A DNA stretch of 64,000 nucleotides from contig NZ_CP087953.1 of NCBI RefSeq assembly GCF_028752835.1, forward strand, positions 1 through 64,000, written 5' to 3'. Under the pieces are notes generated by a model. That model had not been told where the DNA came from, did not search any database, and was given only the letters and a program-made list of their open reading frames with translations. Shown in pieces: positions 7,354 through 15,645 of this stretch. The DNA comes from Desulfosarcina sp. BuS5. GTDB lineage: Bacteria > Desulfobacterota > Desulfobacteria > Desulfobacterales > BuS5. Both the position numbers and the translations under genes were made by a program. The stretch's first letter is position 1, and each line of letters begins with the position of its first letter.

Positions 7354-9726
7354 ATGTATCTAAAAACTTCATGTATACCGCGAGAAAGCGTTTTTAATAG
7401 AGATAGACGTAATGTTGTACTGGAACTTTCAGATTTTCTTAAGTCTAAAATTAATGCTGAAGATTTTTTTGAGGAAAACTTTATAACCTCAGGCATGAAA
7501 ACCCTTTTGGAAAAAATATTCAGCAGGTTGGAAGGAACAATAGATCAGGCCTCTACATTTTTGCTTACCCAGGCAATGGGCGGAGGTAAGACCCATAATA
7601 TGATAGCCCTTGGTTTGCTTGCCCGGGATCCCGAACTTCGCAGGAAAATACTGGGCAAAAAAAGTCCTGAAGCAAAACTTGGCAACGTGAGAGTGCTTGG
7701 ATTTACCGGAAGAGAGTCGGATGCGCCCCTGGGAATATGGGGATCAATTGCAGAGCAGTTAGGTAAAAAAGAGGTGTTTAATAATTATTATTCCCCTTTG
7801 CAGCCACCTGGTGTAACTGCGTGGATAAACCTTTTAAAAGATGAGCCCACAGTAATAATGCTGGATGAACTGCCTCCTTATCTGGAATATGCCAAATCAA
7901 AGGAGATTGGAAACAGTGATCTTGCGGTAGTTACGACAACAGCTCTTTCAAATCTTTTGGTTGCGGTTAATAAAACGGAACTTTCCAATGTCTGCGTTAT
8001 TATATCCGATCTTACGGCTACATATGAGGGAGGAAGCGCGCAGATAAACAAAGCCCTTGACAATCTCAAGAAAGAGACTAATCGTTCAGCCCTCAGAATA
8101 GAACCGGTTAATACTCATGGCGATGAATTGTATCACATCTTAAGAACCAGACTTTTCAAGGCGTTACCGGACGAAACAATAATAAAAAAGGTTGCTAATG
8201 AATATGCATCGGCTGTTAAAAGTGCAAAGGAGATGGATGTAACCAACGCTTCCCCTGATTCTTATGCGGCTCAGATTATTGAGTCCTATCCTTTTCATTT
8301 TGTAATCCGCGACCTTTATGCAAGATTCAAGGAAAACCCCGATTTTCAGCAAACAAGAGGGCTGATCCGGCTGATGCGCGTTATTGTATCCAGCCTGTAT
8401 GAAACCGGACGAGCGGATAAAACCATGCTTGTTCATCCGTATGATCTGGATTTAAATAATGAAGAGGTTTTTTCGGAAGCAAAAAGCATTAACCCGACCT
8501 TAAGCGAGGCAATAACTCACGATATTGCCAAAGCCGGCCATTCGGTTGCGGAGGAACTTGATCAGCGACTTGGCTCCGGTACAGACGCCCAGGATGTATC
8601 AAAGCTTATTCTTGTGGCATCCCTTGCCAATATTCCCGGCGCCACTCACGGTCTTCGGGAATCTGATATTATGGGATATCTCTGTGCGCCGGGCCGTGAC
8701 ATCTCTAAGGTAAAAAAGGATATTGTTGATTATCTCCCCACACAGGCGTGGTATCTCCACACCAGTACAGATGGAAGGCTTTTTTATAAAAACACCCAGA
8801 ACCTAGCAGCCAAACTGCACTCAATTGCTACTGGCTATAACCGGCAATCCTGTTTAAATGAACTGAGGGGATATCTAAAGTCTTTGTTTTCACCTGAACT
8901 AAAAGACTGTTATCAGAGGATTAAAATTATTCCTGCTATTGATGAGGTTGATATTGATGCAAACAGAGTCAGCCTCATTATAACAGAACCAACCGGCAAC
9001 ATAGCAGGCGCAACAAAGTTGAGTTCGGACTGGGATAGATTCGCAAATGATATTGAATACAAAAACAGAATTGTTTTTCTAACCGGAAATCATGAAAACA
9101 TCCTGGACCGTGTTGTGGACCAGGCCGCTCAATATCGGGCAATACAGTCCATTATTGATGAATTTGACGCTGAGAGGCTTTCTGAAAAAGACCCGCAGCG
9201 CATTCAGGCTCAAACAAGCCGTGATAAAATCATTCTTGGTTTGCGAAGCGCCATCCAGGAAGCCTTTACAACACTGGTTTATCCGTCAAAAAATGGATTT
9301 CGCACAACTGACTGCAGAATTCAGTTCACCGACAATCAGTTTGATGGTGAAAAACTCATTCGTGATACCCTTGAAAAGGTTCAGAAATTTACTAACGAAA
9401 TCACTGGCGACACGTTCAGGAAAAAGTGCGAGGCGCGTCTCTTTGGCGGGCAGCAAAGGTCTCAGTGGTCGGAGATAAAACGGCGGGCAGCCACGCTTAC
9501 GAGCTGGCAGTTTCATCGACCGGATGCCCTGGATAGCTTAAAAGAGACATCCCTAAGCCGGAATATATGGAGGGATGAAGGGGGCATTATTAACAAGGGC
9601 CCATTTCCGCCGCCAAAAACCGAGGTAAGGATACAGAAGATATCAAGAAACGACGACACCGGTGAAGCCGCACTTAATTACTCCTGTGCATGGAGATATT
9701 GTATATTACGAGACAGGCGGCGCTGA
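7354..9726 (+). CDS. DUF499 AAA+ ATPase, defence-associated (N-terminal part of a frameshifted gene)
   Basis: A 790-residue frame encoding the bulk of a DUF499 ATPase, a family shared with BrxC/PglY and with the helicase-methylase-ATPase type defence operons. Walker A is MGGGKTHNM at about residue 74, and the Walker B-like strand VIMLDELPPYLEY is near residue 168. It probably powers DNA engagement by the neighbouring methylase and helicase. After residue about 770 (DDTGEAAL) the sense is lost: the family sequence resumes in the next frame as ITPVHGDIVYYE. Two missing A, or one extra base, near 9673-9683 would explain this. The gene is either broken or carries an assembly error. It is first in an operon with DUF3780 and DUF1156 genes. 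Confidence 0.85.
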   Translation: MYLKTSCIPRESVFNRDRRNVVLELSDFLKSKINAEDFFEENFITSGMKTLLEKIFSRLEGTIDQASTFLLTQAMGGGKTHNMIALGLLARDPELRRKILGKKSPEAKLGNVRVLGFTGRESDAPLGIWGSIAEQLGKKEVFNNYYSPLQPPGVTAWINLLKDEPTVIMLDELPPYLEYAKSKEIGNSDLAVVTTTALSNLLVAVNKTELSNVCVIISDLTATYEGGSAQINKALDNLKKETNRSALRIEPVNTHGDELYHILRTRLFKALPDETIIKKVANEYASAVKSAKEMDVTNASPDSYAAQIIESYPFHFVIRDLYARFKENPDFQQTRGLIRLMRVIVSSLYETGRADKTMLVHPYDLDLNNEEVFSEAKSINPTLSEAITHDIAKAGHSVAEELDQRLGSGTDAQDVSKLILVASLANIPGATHGLRESDIMGYLCAPGRDISKVKKDIVDYLPTQAWYLHTSTDGRLFYKNTQNLAAKLHSIATGYNRQSCLNELRGYLKSLFSPELKDCYQRIKIIPAIDEVDIDANRVSLIITEPTGNIAGATKLSSDWDRFANDIEYKNRIVFLTGNHENILDRVVDQAAQYRAIQSIIDEFDAERLSEKDPQRIQAQTSRDKIILGLRSAIQEAFTTLVYPSKNGFRTTDCRIQFTDNQFDGEKLIRDTLEKVQKFTNEITGDTFRKKCEARLFGGQQRSQWSEIKRRAATLTSWQFHRPDALDSLKETSLSRNIWRDEGGIINKGPFPPPKTEVRIQKISRNDDTGEAALNYSCAWRYCILRDRRR

Positions 9727-10450
9727 ACCTACAACATCCTCAATGAAGCTTGATTCATTTAATAATTTTAAAATCAGCGAACTAAAATGTAAATTTATAT
9801 GCATTGATTCAACAGGGCAACATGAAAAAGGCAATTCAGTGCCGTGGGCAAACACAATTACCCTCAAGCATCGGGTATTCCAGCAAGGCGACAACTGGAT
9901 GGTTGAACTTAAGGCCAGTCCTAATGCGGATATCCGGTACACCACAGACGGATCCGACCCTAAAATAATGGGGGTTTCATATAGCGCTCCCTTTCCGGCG
10001 CCTGAATTAAGCCCATTTGTATTAGCGTTGGCCCGGCGAGATGGTGTATCTTCTTTTCAGGAAAAGATAAATGTTAATGATTACAGGAAGAAGACCGTTA
10101 AGCTGGATCCATCAAAAAAGGCAGTATGGAAGCGAAGACACGCCAACCTGACAACAAGAGATGCCTTTGCATTCATGGAAAGGCTGAAAAAATTTGAAGG
10201 TAAAGCATATGGTGTCACAATAGATATCCAATCCAATAGTAATGATCAGGATATCAGTTATACGACGGCAGACAGTTTCGCGCTTTCAGGAGCAAATTTT
10301 GAAAATATTGTTAAGCGGCTCCAGGCAGTTATGAGCGGAAGCCAGATTTTTTTGAACATCGAACGGCTGGAATTTGACAGAGCCCAACATCTGCTTGACT
10401 GGATTGCCGATTCAAGAAGCAGTCTGTCTCCCGGGGAAGTCAGCCAATAA
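9662..10450 (+). CDS. DUF499 ATPase, C-terminal part after the frameshift
   Basis: This frame overlaps the end of the preceding one and carries the rest of the same protein: ITPVHGDIVYYETGG, then a chitobiase/Fn3-like segment with DIRYTTDGSDPK, then a helical C-terminus. The apparent GTG start at 9662 lies inside the frameshift region and has no ribosome-binding site, so it is probably not an independent gene. Joined to the upstream part, the product would be about 1,030 residues, a normal length for defence-associated DUF499 proteins. The stop is 15 bases before the DUF3780 gene. Confidence 0.75.
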   Translation: MKPHLITPVHGDIVYYETGGAEPTTSSMKLDSFNNFKISELKCKFICIDSTGQHEKGNSVPWANTITLKHRVFQQGDNWMVELKASPNADIRYTTDGSDPKIMGVSYSAPFPAPELSPFVLALARRDGVSSFQEKINVNDYRKKTVKLDPSKKAVWKRRHANLTTRDAFAFMERLKKFEGKAYGVTIDIQSNSNDQDISYTTADSFALSGANFENIVKRLQAVMSGSQIFLNIERLEFDRAQHLLDWIADSRSSLSPGEVSQ

Positions 10451-10465
10451 ATAAACAAAACAATT

Positions 10466-11071
10466 ATGACAAACAAAAAACATAATATACTCGGTTTTGG
10501 TTATAATCCTGATCTCACGGACCATTATTTTCTGGTTACCATTCCGGCCTCCCGGGCAAAAGGGGCTGAGGTTATGATTTCCGAACATTTTGAGTGGCAA
10601 AAACCTGAAAAGGGCAAAGAAATCTATATATCGTTAAATAATGAAAATGCGCATATCAAAGTAATCCTGAAAAGGTTCATGTGGGAAGATATTGCCGAAG
10701 AAACAAAGGCGGAATTTAACCGCCGCCTTCGGACTTACGGCATTAAAACGGGCAAATGGAAAAAAAAAGGTCAGGTCCACTTGGAACGAACTCTTGGTAA
10801 AGAACTTGTGCTGCTTGCCTGGGCTATTGAAGAATGCGATCCTGTGCTGATCAGTACGGCTGTCCGCAACTGGCTTGGACTGGCACCTGAAGAACGGTGG
10901 TGGCTTTATACCATGACCAATGCTTCCACAGGTCATGCGCTTAATGATCGAAACAAGGGATGGAGAAAGGCGATTCGATTCGCCTTAACGGAAAATCCGG
11001 TTTCCGACCAGTCTCTACTGAAACGGAGAGAAGCTTTCCAGCAGTCACTTTTTAGCGGAAAATTCAGATAA
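10466..11071 (+). CDS. Anti-phage-associated DUF3780 protein
   Basis: A 201-residue protein recognised as DUF3780 from GFGYNPDLTDHYFLVTIP at the N-terminus, the middle segment TLGKELVLLAWAIEECDP, and LGLAPEERWWLYTMTNA followed by TGHAL. The family is found almost only between DUF499 and DUF1156 genes in defence islands. Its biochemical role is unknown. No catalytic motif or membrane segment is visible, so a structural or adaptor role in the complex is likely but inferred. It sits 15 bases after the ATPase gene and 9 bases before the methylase gene, so translational coupling is likely. Confidence 0.85.
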   Translation: MTNKKHNILGFGYNPDLTDHYFLVTIPASRAKGAEVMISEHFEWQKPEKGKEIYISLNNENAHIKVILKRFMWEDIAEETKAEFNRRLRTYGIKTGKWKKKGQVHLERTLGKELVLLAWAIEECDPVLISTAVRNWLGLAPEERWWLYTMTNASTGHALNDRNKGWRKAIRFALTENPVSDQSLLKRREAFQQSLFSGKFR

Positions 11072-11080
11072 GGAATATTA

Positions 11081-14017
11081 ATGAACGAGCGGGTTTTTAT
11101 TGAAGAACAGTTTCCGGTATCAAAGGTTTCAAAGGAGAGTTATAAGGAAAGAAAAGCCGGTTCAAGTCAGACGTTGACAGGTCTTGGCAAATGGTGGGGA
11201 AGAAAACCGCTGATTCTAATCAGAGCATCTATTATCGGAATGCTCATGCCTGTGTCTGATGATCCTAAAAAAGATCGAGATATTTTTCTAAAGATTCTCA
11301 CCATGGATGATGACGGCCTGTGGCTGCGACGGTCAAAATCCATTCCTGCCAAAGTTATTCAGGCTAATATTTCAAAAGAAGAATGGAATGAACTTATAAC
11401 TGATGAGGAAGGCAATTTAAAACGTACCTGGTCAACAGGGCTTAGTCCGGAAGAAAAAAAACAGGTTCTTCGTAAGGTTTTTGGTCGGCTTTCATATGAT
11501 GAGAAGCTTACATACTGCGACCGGCCGGAACAAATCGACGGACCGGGTGAAGAAGCCTGGCTGGAGATAAATACACACCTCGGGACAGATGCAAATAATC
11601 TTCAGGAACTGTTAACAGACCTTGGGGAAAAAAGATTCGGCCATACACCAAAAGTCGGCGACTGTTTTTGCGGGGGAGGTTCCATTCCATTTGAGGCAGC
11701 GAGGCTCGGATGTGAAGCGTTCGGCTCTGATCTTAATCCGGTTGCGGCCATGCTTACATGGGCTTCCATCCATCTAATCGGAGGTGGAGAAAAAGTACAA
11801 AAAGAGGTTCAGGAAGCTCAAAAAAAAGCATACGAGGCCACTGATAAACAGATCACAAAGTGGGAGATTGAACACAACGACAAAGGCTGGCGTGCGGACG
11901 CGTACCTTTACTGTGTTGAAGCCAGATGTCCGGCAACAGGTCTGCTGCTTTTACTTGCTCCTTCCTGGATTATCAGCGAAAAATACAATGTATGCGCTGT
12001 GCTGAAAAGAAATGACGCCGAAAAAAAATATGACATAGAAATAGTTACGGGCGCGGATAAAGAGACCATGGCCAGGGCAAAAAAAGGGACAGTTCGCAAC
12101 AGCAGGATGGTCTGCCCTGAGACAGGAGAGGAGTTTTCCATCTCAGGGATTCGCGGGGACCGGAAAATAGACGGCAAAACCATATATGGCTTGAGACTCT
12201 GGGAAAATGACGATTTTGTGCCGAGACCTGATGACGTGTTTCAGGAGCGGCTTTACTGTGTAAGGTGGGTGGAGACGTATCTTGAGGAAAACAGGCAGGG
12301 CAAATTCGTTGAAAAGACTCGGAGGCACTACTGCCCGGCAGAAGAAGATGATCTAAAGCGTGAGAATCGGGTGTTGGAACTGTTGTTAGAGCGGTTTGGT
12401 GAGTGGCAGGAGAAGGGGTATATACCGTGTCGGAAGATTGAGCCTGGAGTTGAGACAGCCCGTCTCCAAAGAGAACGAGGCTGGACTCACTGGCATCATC
12501 TGTTTAATCCTAGGCAGTTGCTGGTGCATGGTTTAATCTTAGAAAAATATTTTGGGATAGAAAATTCATATAATATAAATACTATCGCAACTCTTTTGAA
12601 TATTGGATCGTGTTCAAATTGGAACTCAAAATTATGCATTTGGAATAGTAATTTACAAAAAGGTGGTGGTATTGGGGTATCAGAACAAACATTTGCTAAC
12701 CAAGCCCTTAATACCCAGTATAATTATCCTGTACGCTCTGGTCATATTTTAGCTGGTTCATTTTTGAAGCAATTTAAATGTTTTTCAACATCCTCTTTTT
12801 TATTAGCAAAAGCATCAGATGCAAGAGTGATTAACTGTTCTAACGACTTATGGATTACCGATCCACCTTATGCCGACGCCATTAACTATCACGAACTTAC
12901 CGATTTTTTCCTTGCCTGGTATGAAAAACATATCCCCAAGGTATTTCCTGATTGGTACACGGATACTAAAAAGGCTTTAGCTGTCCGAGGTTCAAGCAAA
13001 GATTTCAAACGCGCCATGGTTGAAATCTATAAAAATCTTACAAACCATATGCCTGACAATGGAATACAGATGGTGCAGTTCACCCATCAGGACTCATCAG
13101 TCTGGGCAGACCTCGCCATGATTTTATGGGCAGCAGGTCTTAAAGTAACTGCGGCCTGGACCATAGCCACAGAAACATCATCCGGGCTTAAAAAAGGCAA
13201 CTATGTTCAGGGAACAGTCCTTCTTATTCTCCGCAAACGCCTTTCCGGCAAAATGGCCTTTCTTGACGAAATTTACCCTGAAATCGAAGACGAGGTTCGA
13301 CGTCAGCTTGATTATATGACGGAGCTTGATGACAAGGATGAGCCCAACTTTGCAGACACCGATTATCAGCTTGCGGCTTACGCGGCTGCTTTAAGGGTAT
13401 TGACGCAGTACGGTGATATCGAAGGCCGGGATATTCGGCATGAGCTTTTCAGGGAGCGGGAGGCGAGCGAAAAAACAGCATTTGAAAAGGTCATTGACCG
13501 GGCGGTTGAAATTGCATCAGATCATCTTGTTCCTTCAGGAATCGACCGCCGGCACTGGAAAAACATTTCAGCGACGGAAAGACTCTATTTGAAAGGGCTG
13601 GAGCTGGAAAAACATATGGAGGCAAGATCAGGGGCATATCAGGAACTGGCCAGGGGTTTTGGTGTCCGTGATTATAAATTTTTCTATGCAGGCACAAAGG
13701 CCAATGCAGTTAGATTTAAAACCGGAACAGAGTTCAAAAAAGCAGGTTTAGGCGGAACAGGTTTTCCCGGATCACCTGTACGAAATCTGCTTTTTGCCAT
13801 ACATGAAACCGTTCGCACGGAAGATGCCCGCGAAGGGTTGAACTGGCTGCATACCGAAGTCAGCGGCTACTGGAACCAGCGCAAATTGATTATCGCAATA
13901 CTGAAATATTTATCGAAATTGAATCATATTCCCCATATGACCCATTGGGAAAAAGACGCGGACGCGGCCCTGCGTCTTGCCGGAGCAGTTGAAAATGACC
14001 ATGGGGGACGGCTGTAA
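11081..14017 (+). CDS. DUF1156 DNA methyltransferase, defence-associated
   Basis: A 978-residue protein. The N-terminus has the DUF1156 signature (FPVSKVSKESYKERK, then GLGKWWGRKPLILIRA). SAM-binding motif I is GDCFCGGGSIPFEAARLG at about residue 192, with GSDLNPVA as the strand-2 acid. The catalytic motif is DPPYAD at about residue 593, that is, D/N-PP-Y for an amino-methylating enzyme. The large insert between the two motifs is typical of this family. It probably marks host DNA (N6-adenine or N4-cytosine) as self, while the PLD-helicase downstream attacks unmodified DNA; this division of labour is inferred from related systems. It follows DUF3780 by 9 bases and lies 2 bases before the AlbA_2 gene. 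Confidence 0.88.
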   Translation: MNERVFIEEQFPVSKVSKESYKERKAGSSQTLTGLGKWWGRKPLILIRASIIGMLMPVSDDPKKDRDIFLKILTMDDDGLWLRRSKSIPAKVIQANISKEEWNELITDEEGNLKRTWSTGLSPEEKKQVLRKVFGRLSYDEKLTYCDRPEQIDGPGEEAWLEINTHLGTDANNLQELLTDLGEKRFGHTPKVGDCFCGGGSIPFEAARLGCEAFGSDLNPVAAMLTWASIHLIGGGEKVQKEVQEAQKKAYEATDKQITKWEIEHNDKGWRADAYLYCVEARCPATGLLLLLAPSWIISEKYNVCAVLKRNDAEKKYDIEIVTGADKETMARAKKGTVRNSRMVCPETGEEFSISGIRGDRKIDGKTIYGLRLWENDDFVPRPDDVFQERLYCVRWVETYLEENRQGKFVEKTRRHYCPAEEDDLKRENRVLELLLERFGEWQEKGYIPCRKIEPGVETARLQRERGWTHWHHLFNPRQLLVHGLILEKYFGIENSYNINTIATLLNIGSCSNWNSKLCIWNSNLQKGGGIGVSEQTFANQALNTQYNYPVRSGHILAGSFLKQFKCFSTSSFLLAKASDARVINCSNDLWITDPPYADAINYHELTDFFLAWYEKHIPKVFPDWYTDTKKALAVRGSSKDFKRAMVEIYKNLTNHMPDNGIQMVQFTHQDSSVWADLAMILWAAGLKVTAAWTIATETSSGLKKGNYVQGTVLLILRKRLSGKMAFLDEIYPEIEDEVRRQLDYMTELDDKDEPNFADTDYQLAAYAAALRVLTQYGDIEGRDIRHELFREREASEKTAFEKVIDRAVEIASDHLVPSGIDRRHWKNISATERLYLKGLELEKHMEARSGAYQELARGFGVRDYKFFYAGTKANAVRFKTGTEFKKAGLGGTGFPGSPVRNLLFAIHETVRTEDAREGLNWLHTEVSGYWNQRKLIIAILKYLSKLNHIPHMTHWEKDADAALRLAGAVENDHGGRL

Positions 14018-14019
14018 AC

Positions 14020-15477
14020 ATGAATATACAATATCTAAGAAGTCTTGTCCGTGAATTTATCGCCATCCCACACGAAACGGAATGGTTGGAATTTAAATGT
14101 AATTTTGCAGATCCTCAATCTATTGGCGAATACTTATCTGCGTTGTCAAATTCAGCTGTAATCAGTAAGAAACATTTTGGATATATTGTCTGGGGCATAG
14201 AGGATGCATCGCATATTATATCCGGCACTGCATTTAAACCTTGTCAAGCTAAAAAAGGAAACCAGGAACTTGAAAGTTGGCTTGCAATGCTTCTTTCACC
14301 TCGAATTGATTTTAAAATTTATGAATTCACATATGATGAAAAACCGGTTGTGATCTTTGAAATTCCATGCGCGAGCCATCGTCCGGTAAGCTTTAAGGGG
14401 ATTGAGTACGTCAGAATTGGAAGCTACAAAAAAGCATTAAAGGATTTTCCTGAAAAAGAAAGGCAACTATGGAATTTGTTTGAGCGCATCCCATTTGAAT
14501 TGCAGGTGGCAAAACAAAATGCAACTTCAGATGAAGTCCTGAAGCTGCTGAATTATCCAGCCTATTTTGAACTGACCCATCAACCATTGCCAGACAATAG
14601 AGAAGGTATTTTAGAAAAATTATCGTCCGAAAAAATGATAATCAAAAAGGATGGTGGAGTATATGATATAACAAATCTTGGTGGGATAATGTTTGCCAGG
14701 GATTTGAATTCATTTGAGCGGATAGCTCGAAAAGCAATTCGTGTAATTGTGTACAAAAATAACAATCGTGTTGAAACAATCAGGGAACAAGCCGGGATTA
14801 AAGGTTATGGTTCGGGGTTTGAAGGTGCGATATCTTTTATAAACAACCTGTTGCCGGAAAATGAATTTATCGATCATGCACTGCGGAAAAGTGTTCGCAT
14901 GTATCCTGAAATAGCGATTCGTGAACTGGTTGCCAATGCCGTTATTCACCAGGATTTCACTCTCAGGGGTACAGGTCCCATGGTCGAAATTTTTTCTGAC
15001 CGAATAGAGATAACCAATCCGGGAATTCCTTTAATTGACACGTTGCGTTTTATTGATGAACCTCCTCAGTCAAGGAATGAAGCGTTAGCGTCATTCATGA
15101 GAAGAATTAATATTTGTGAAGAAAGAGGCAGCGGAATTGACAAGGTGATTTTTCAGGTGGAACTTTTTCAGCTTCCTGCTCCGGAATTTACCGTTACTTC
15201 TAATCATACAAAAGCCATTTTATATGCACATAAAGAATTCGCAGAAATGGATAAATCTGACCGTAATAGGGCGTGCTACCAACATGCCTGTTTACGATAC
15301 GTTTCAAATGACTTTCTGACGAATTCATCCTTGCGGGAACGCTTTTCGATAGCAAAAAAAAATTATTCAATGGCCTCGAGAATCATTGCAGATACACTTG
15401 AGAAAAATTTAATTAAACGGCATGATCCTAAAAATCTGTCAAAAAAACAGTCTAAATACGTTCCCTTTTGGGCATAA
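14020..15477 (+). CDS. AlbA_2 / RecG-like ATP-binding protein
   Basis: A 485-residue protein with an N-terminal AlbA_2 (schlafen-like) nucleic-acid-binding domain (ETEWLEFKCNF at residues 17-27, GYIVWGIEDA near 65). Its C-terminal ATPase-like region is of the HATPase_c_4 type: IRELVANAVIHQDF, DRIEITNPG and ERGSGIDKVIFQVE, about residues 285-410. A helical, winged-helix-like tail follows. Such proteins are often annotated as putative DNA-binding or transcriptional regulators. Here the gene starts 2 bases after the DUF1156 stop, so it is co-translated with the defence genes, although the family is not a fixed member of the known system. It could be a regulator or a nucleic-acid sensor. Confidence 0.75.
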   Translation: MNIQYLRSLVREFIAIPHETEWLEFKCNFADPQSIGEYLSALSNSAVISKKHFGYIVWGIEDASHIISGTAFKPCQAKKGNQELESWLAMLLSPRIDFKIYEFTYDEKPVVIFEIPCASHRPVSFKGIEYVRIGSYKKALKDFPEKERQLWNLFERIPFELQVAKQNATSDEVLKLLNYPAYFELTHQPLPDNREGILEKLSSEKMIIKKDGGVYDITNLGGIMFARDLNSFERIARKAIRVIVYKNNNRVETIREQAGIKGYGSGFEGAISFINNLLPENEFIDHALRKSVRMYPEIAIRELVANAVIHQDFTLRGTGPMVEIFSDRIEITNPGIPLIDTLRFIDEPPQSRNEALASFMRRINICEERGSGIDKVIFQVELFQLPAPEFTVTSNHTKAILYAHKEFAEMDKSDRNRACYQHACLRYVSNDFLTNSSLRERFSIAKKNYSMASRIIADTLEKNLIKRHDPKNLSKKQSKYVPFWA

Positions 15478-15480
15478 ATC

Positions 15481-15600
15481 TTATGTGACTGGTATGTGAT
15501 TAAACAAAGCGAGAGAGGTTATTAAATAACTATATATAGTATAGTTTTATATAAATAGTACAGTATATAGTTATTTTTGTTATGTGACTGGTATGTGATT
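15481..15600. repeat. Small palindromic element between two exact 21-bp direct repeats
   Basis: Identical 21-base sequences at 15481-15501 and 15580-15600 (each containing ATGTGACTGGTATGTGATT) flank 78 bases of very AT-rich DNA. The AT-rich DNA has inverted arms AAATAACTATATA (15524-15536) and TATATAGTTATTT (15564-15576). It lies in the only sizeable gap of the defence operon, 46 bases before the PLD-helicase gene, so it could be a promoter/operator or an inserted miniature element. Confidence 0.7.
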
Positions 15601-15645
15601 GATATATTCAATTATTAAAGCCGTACTGAGACATAAGGTATAATC

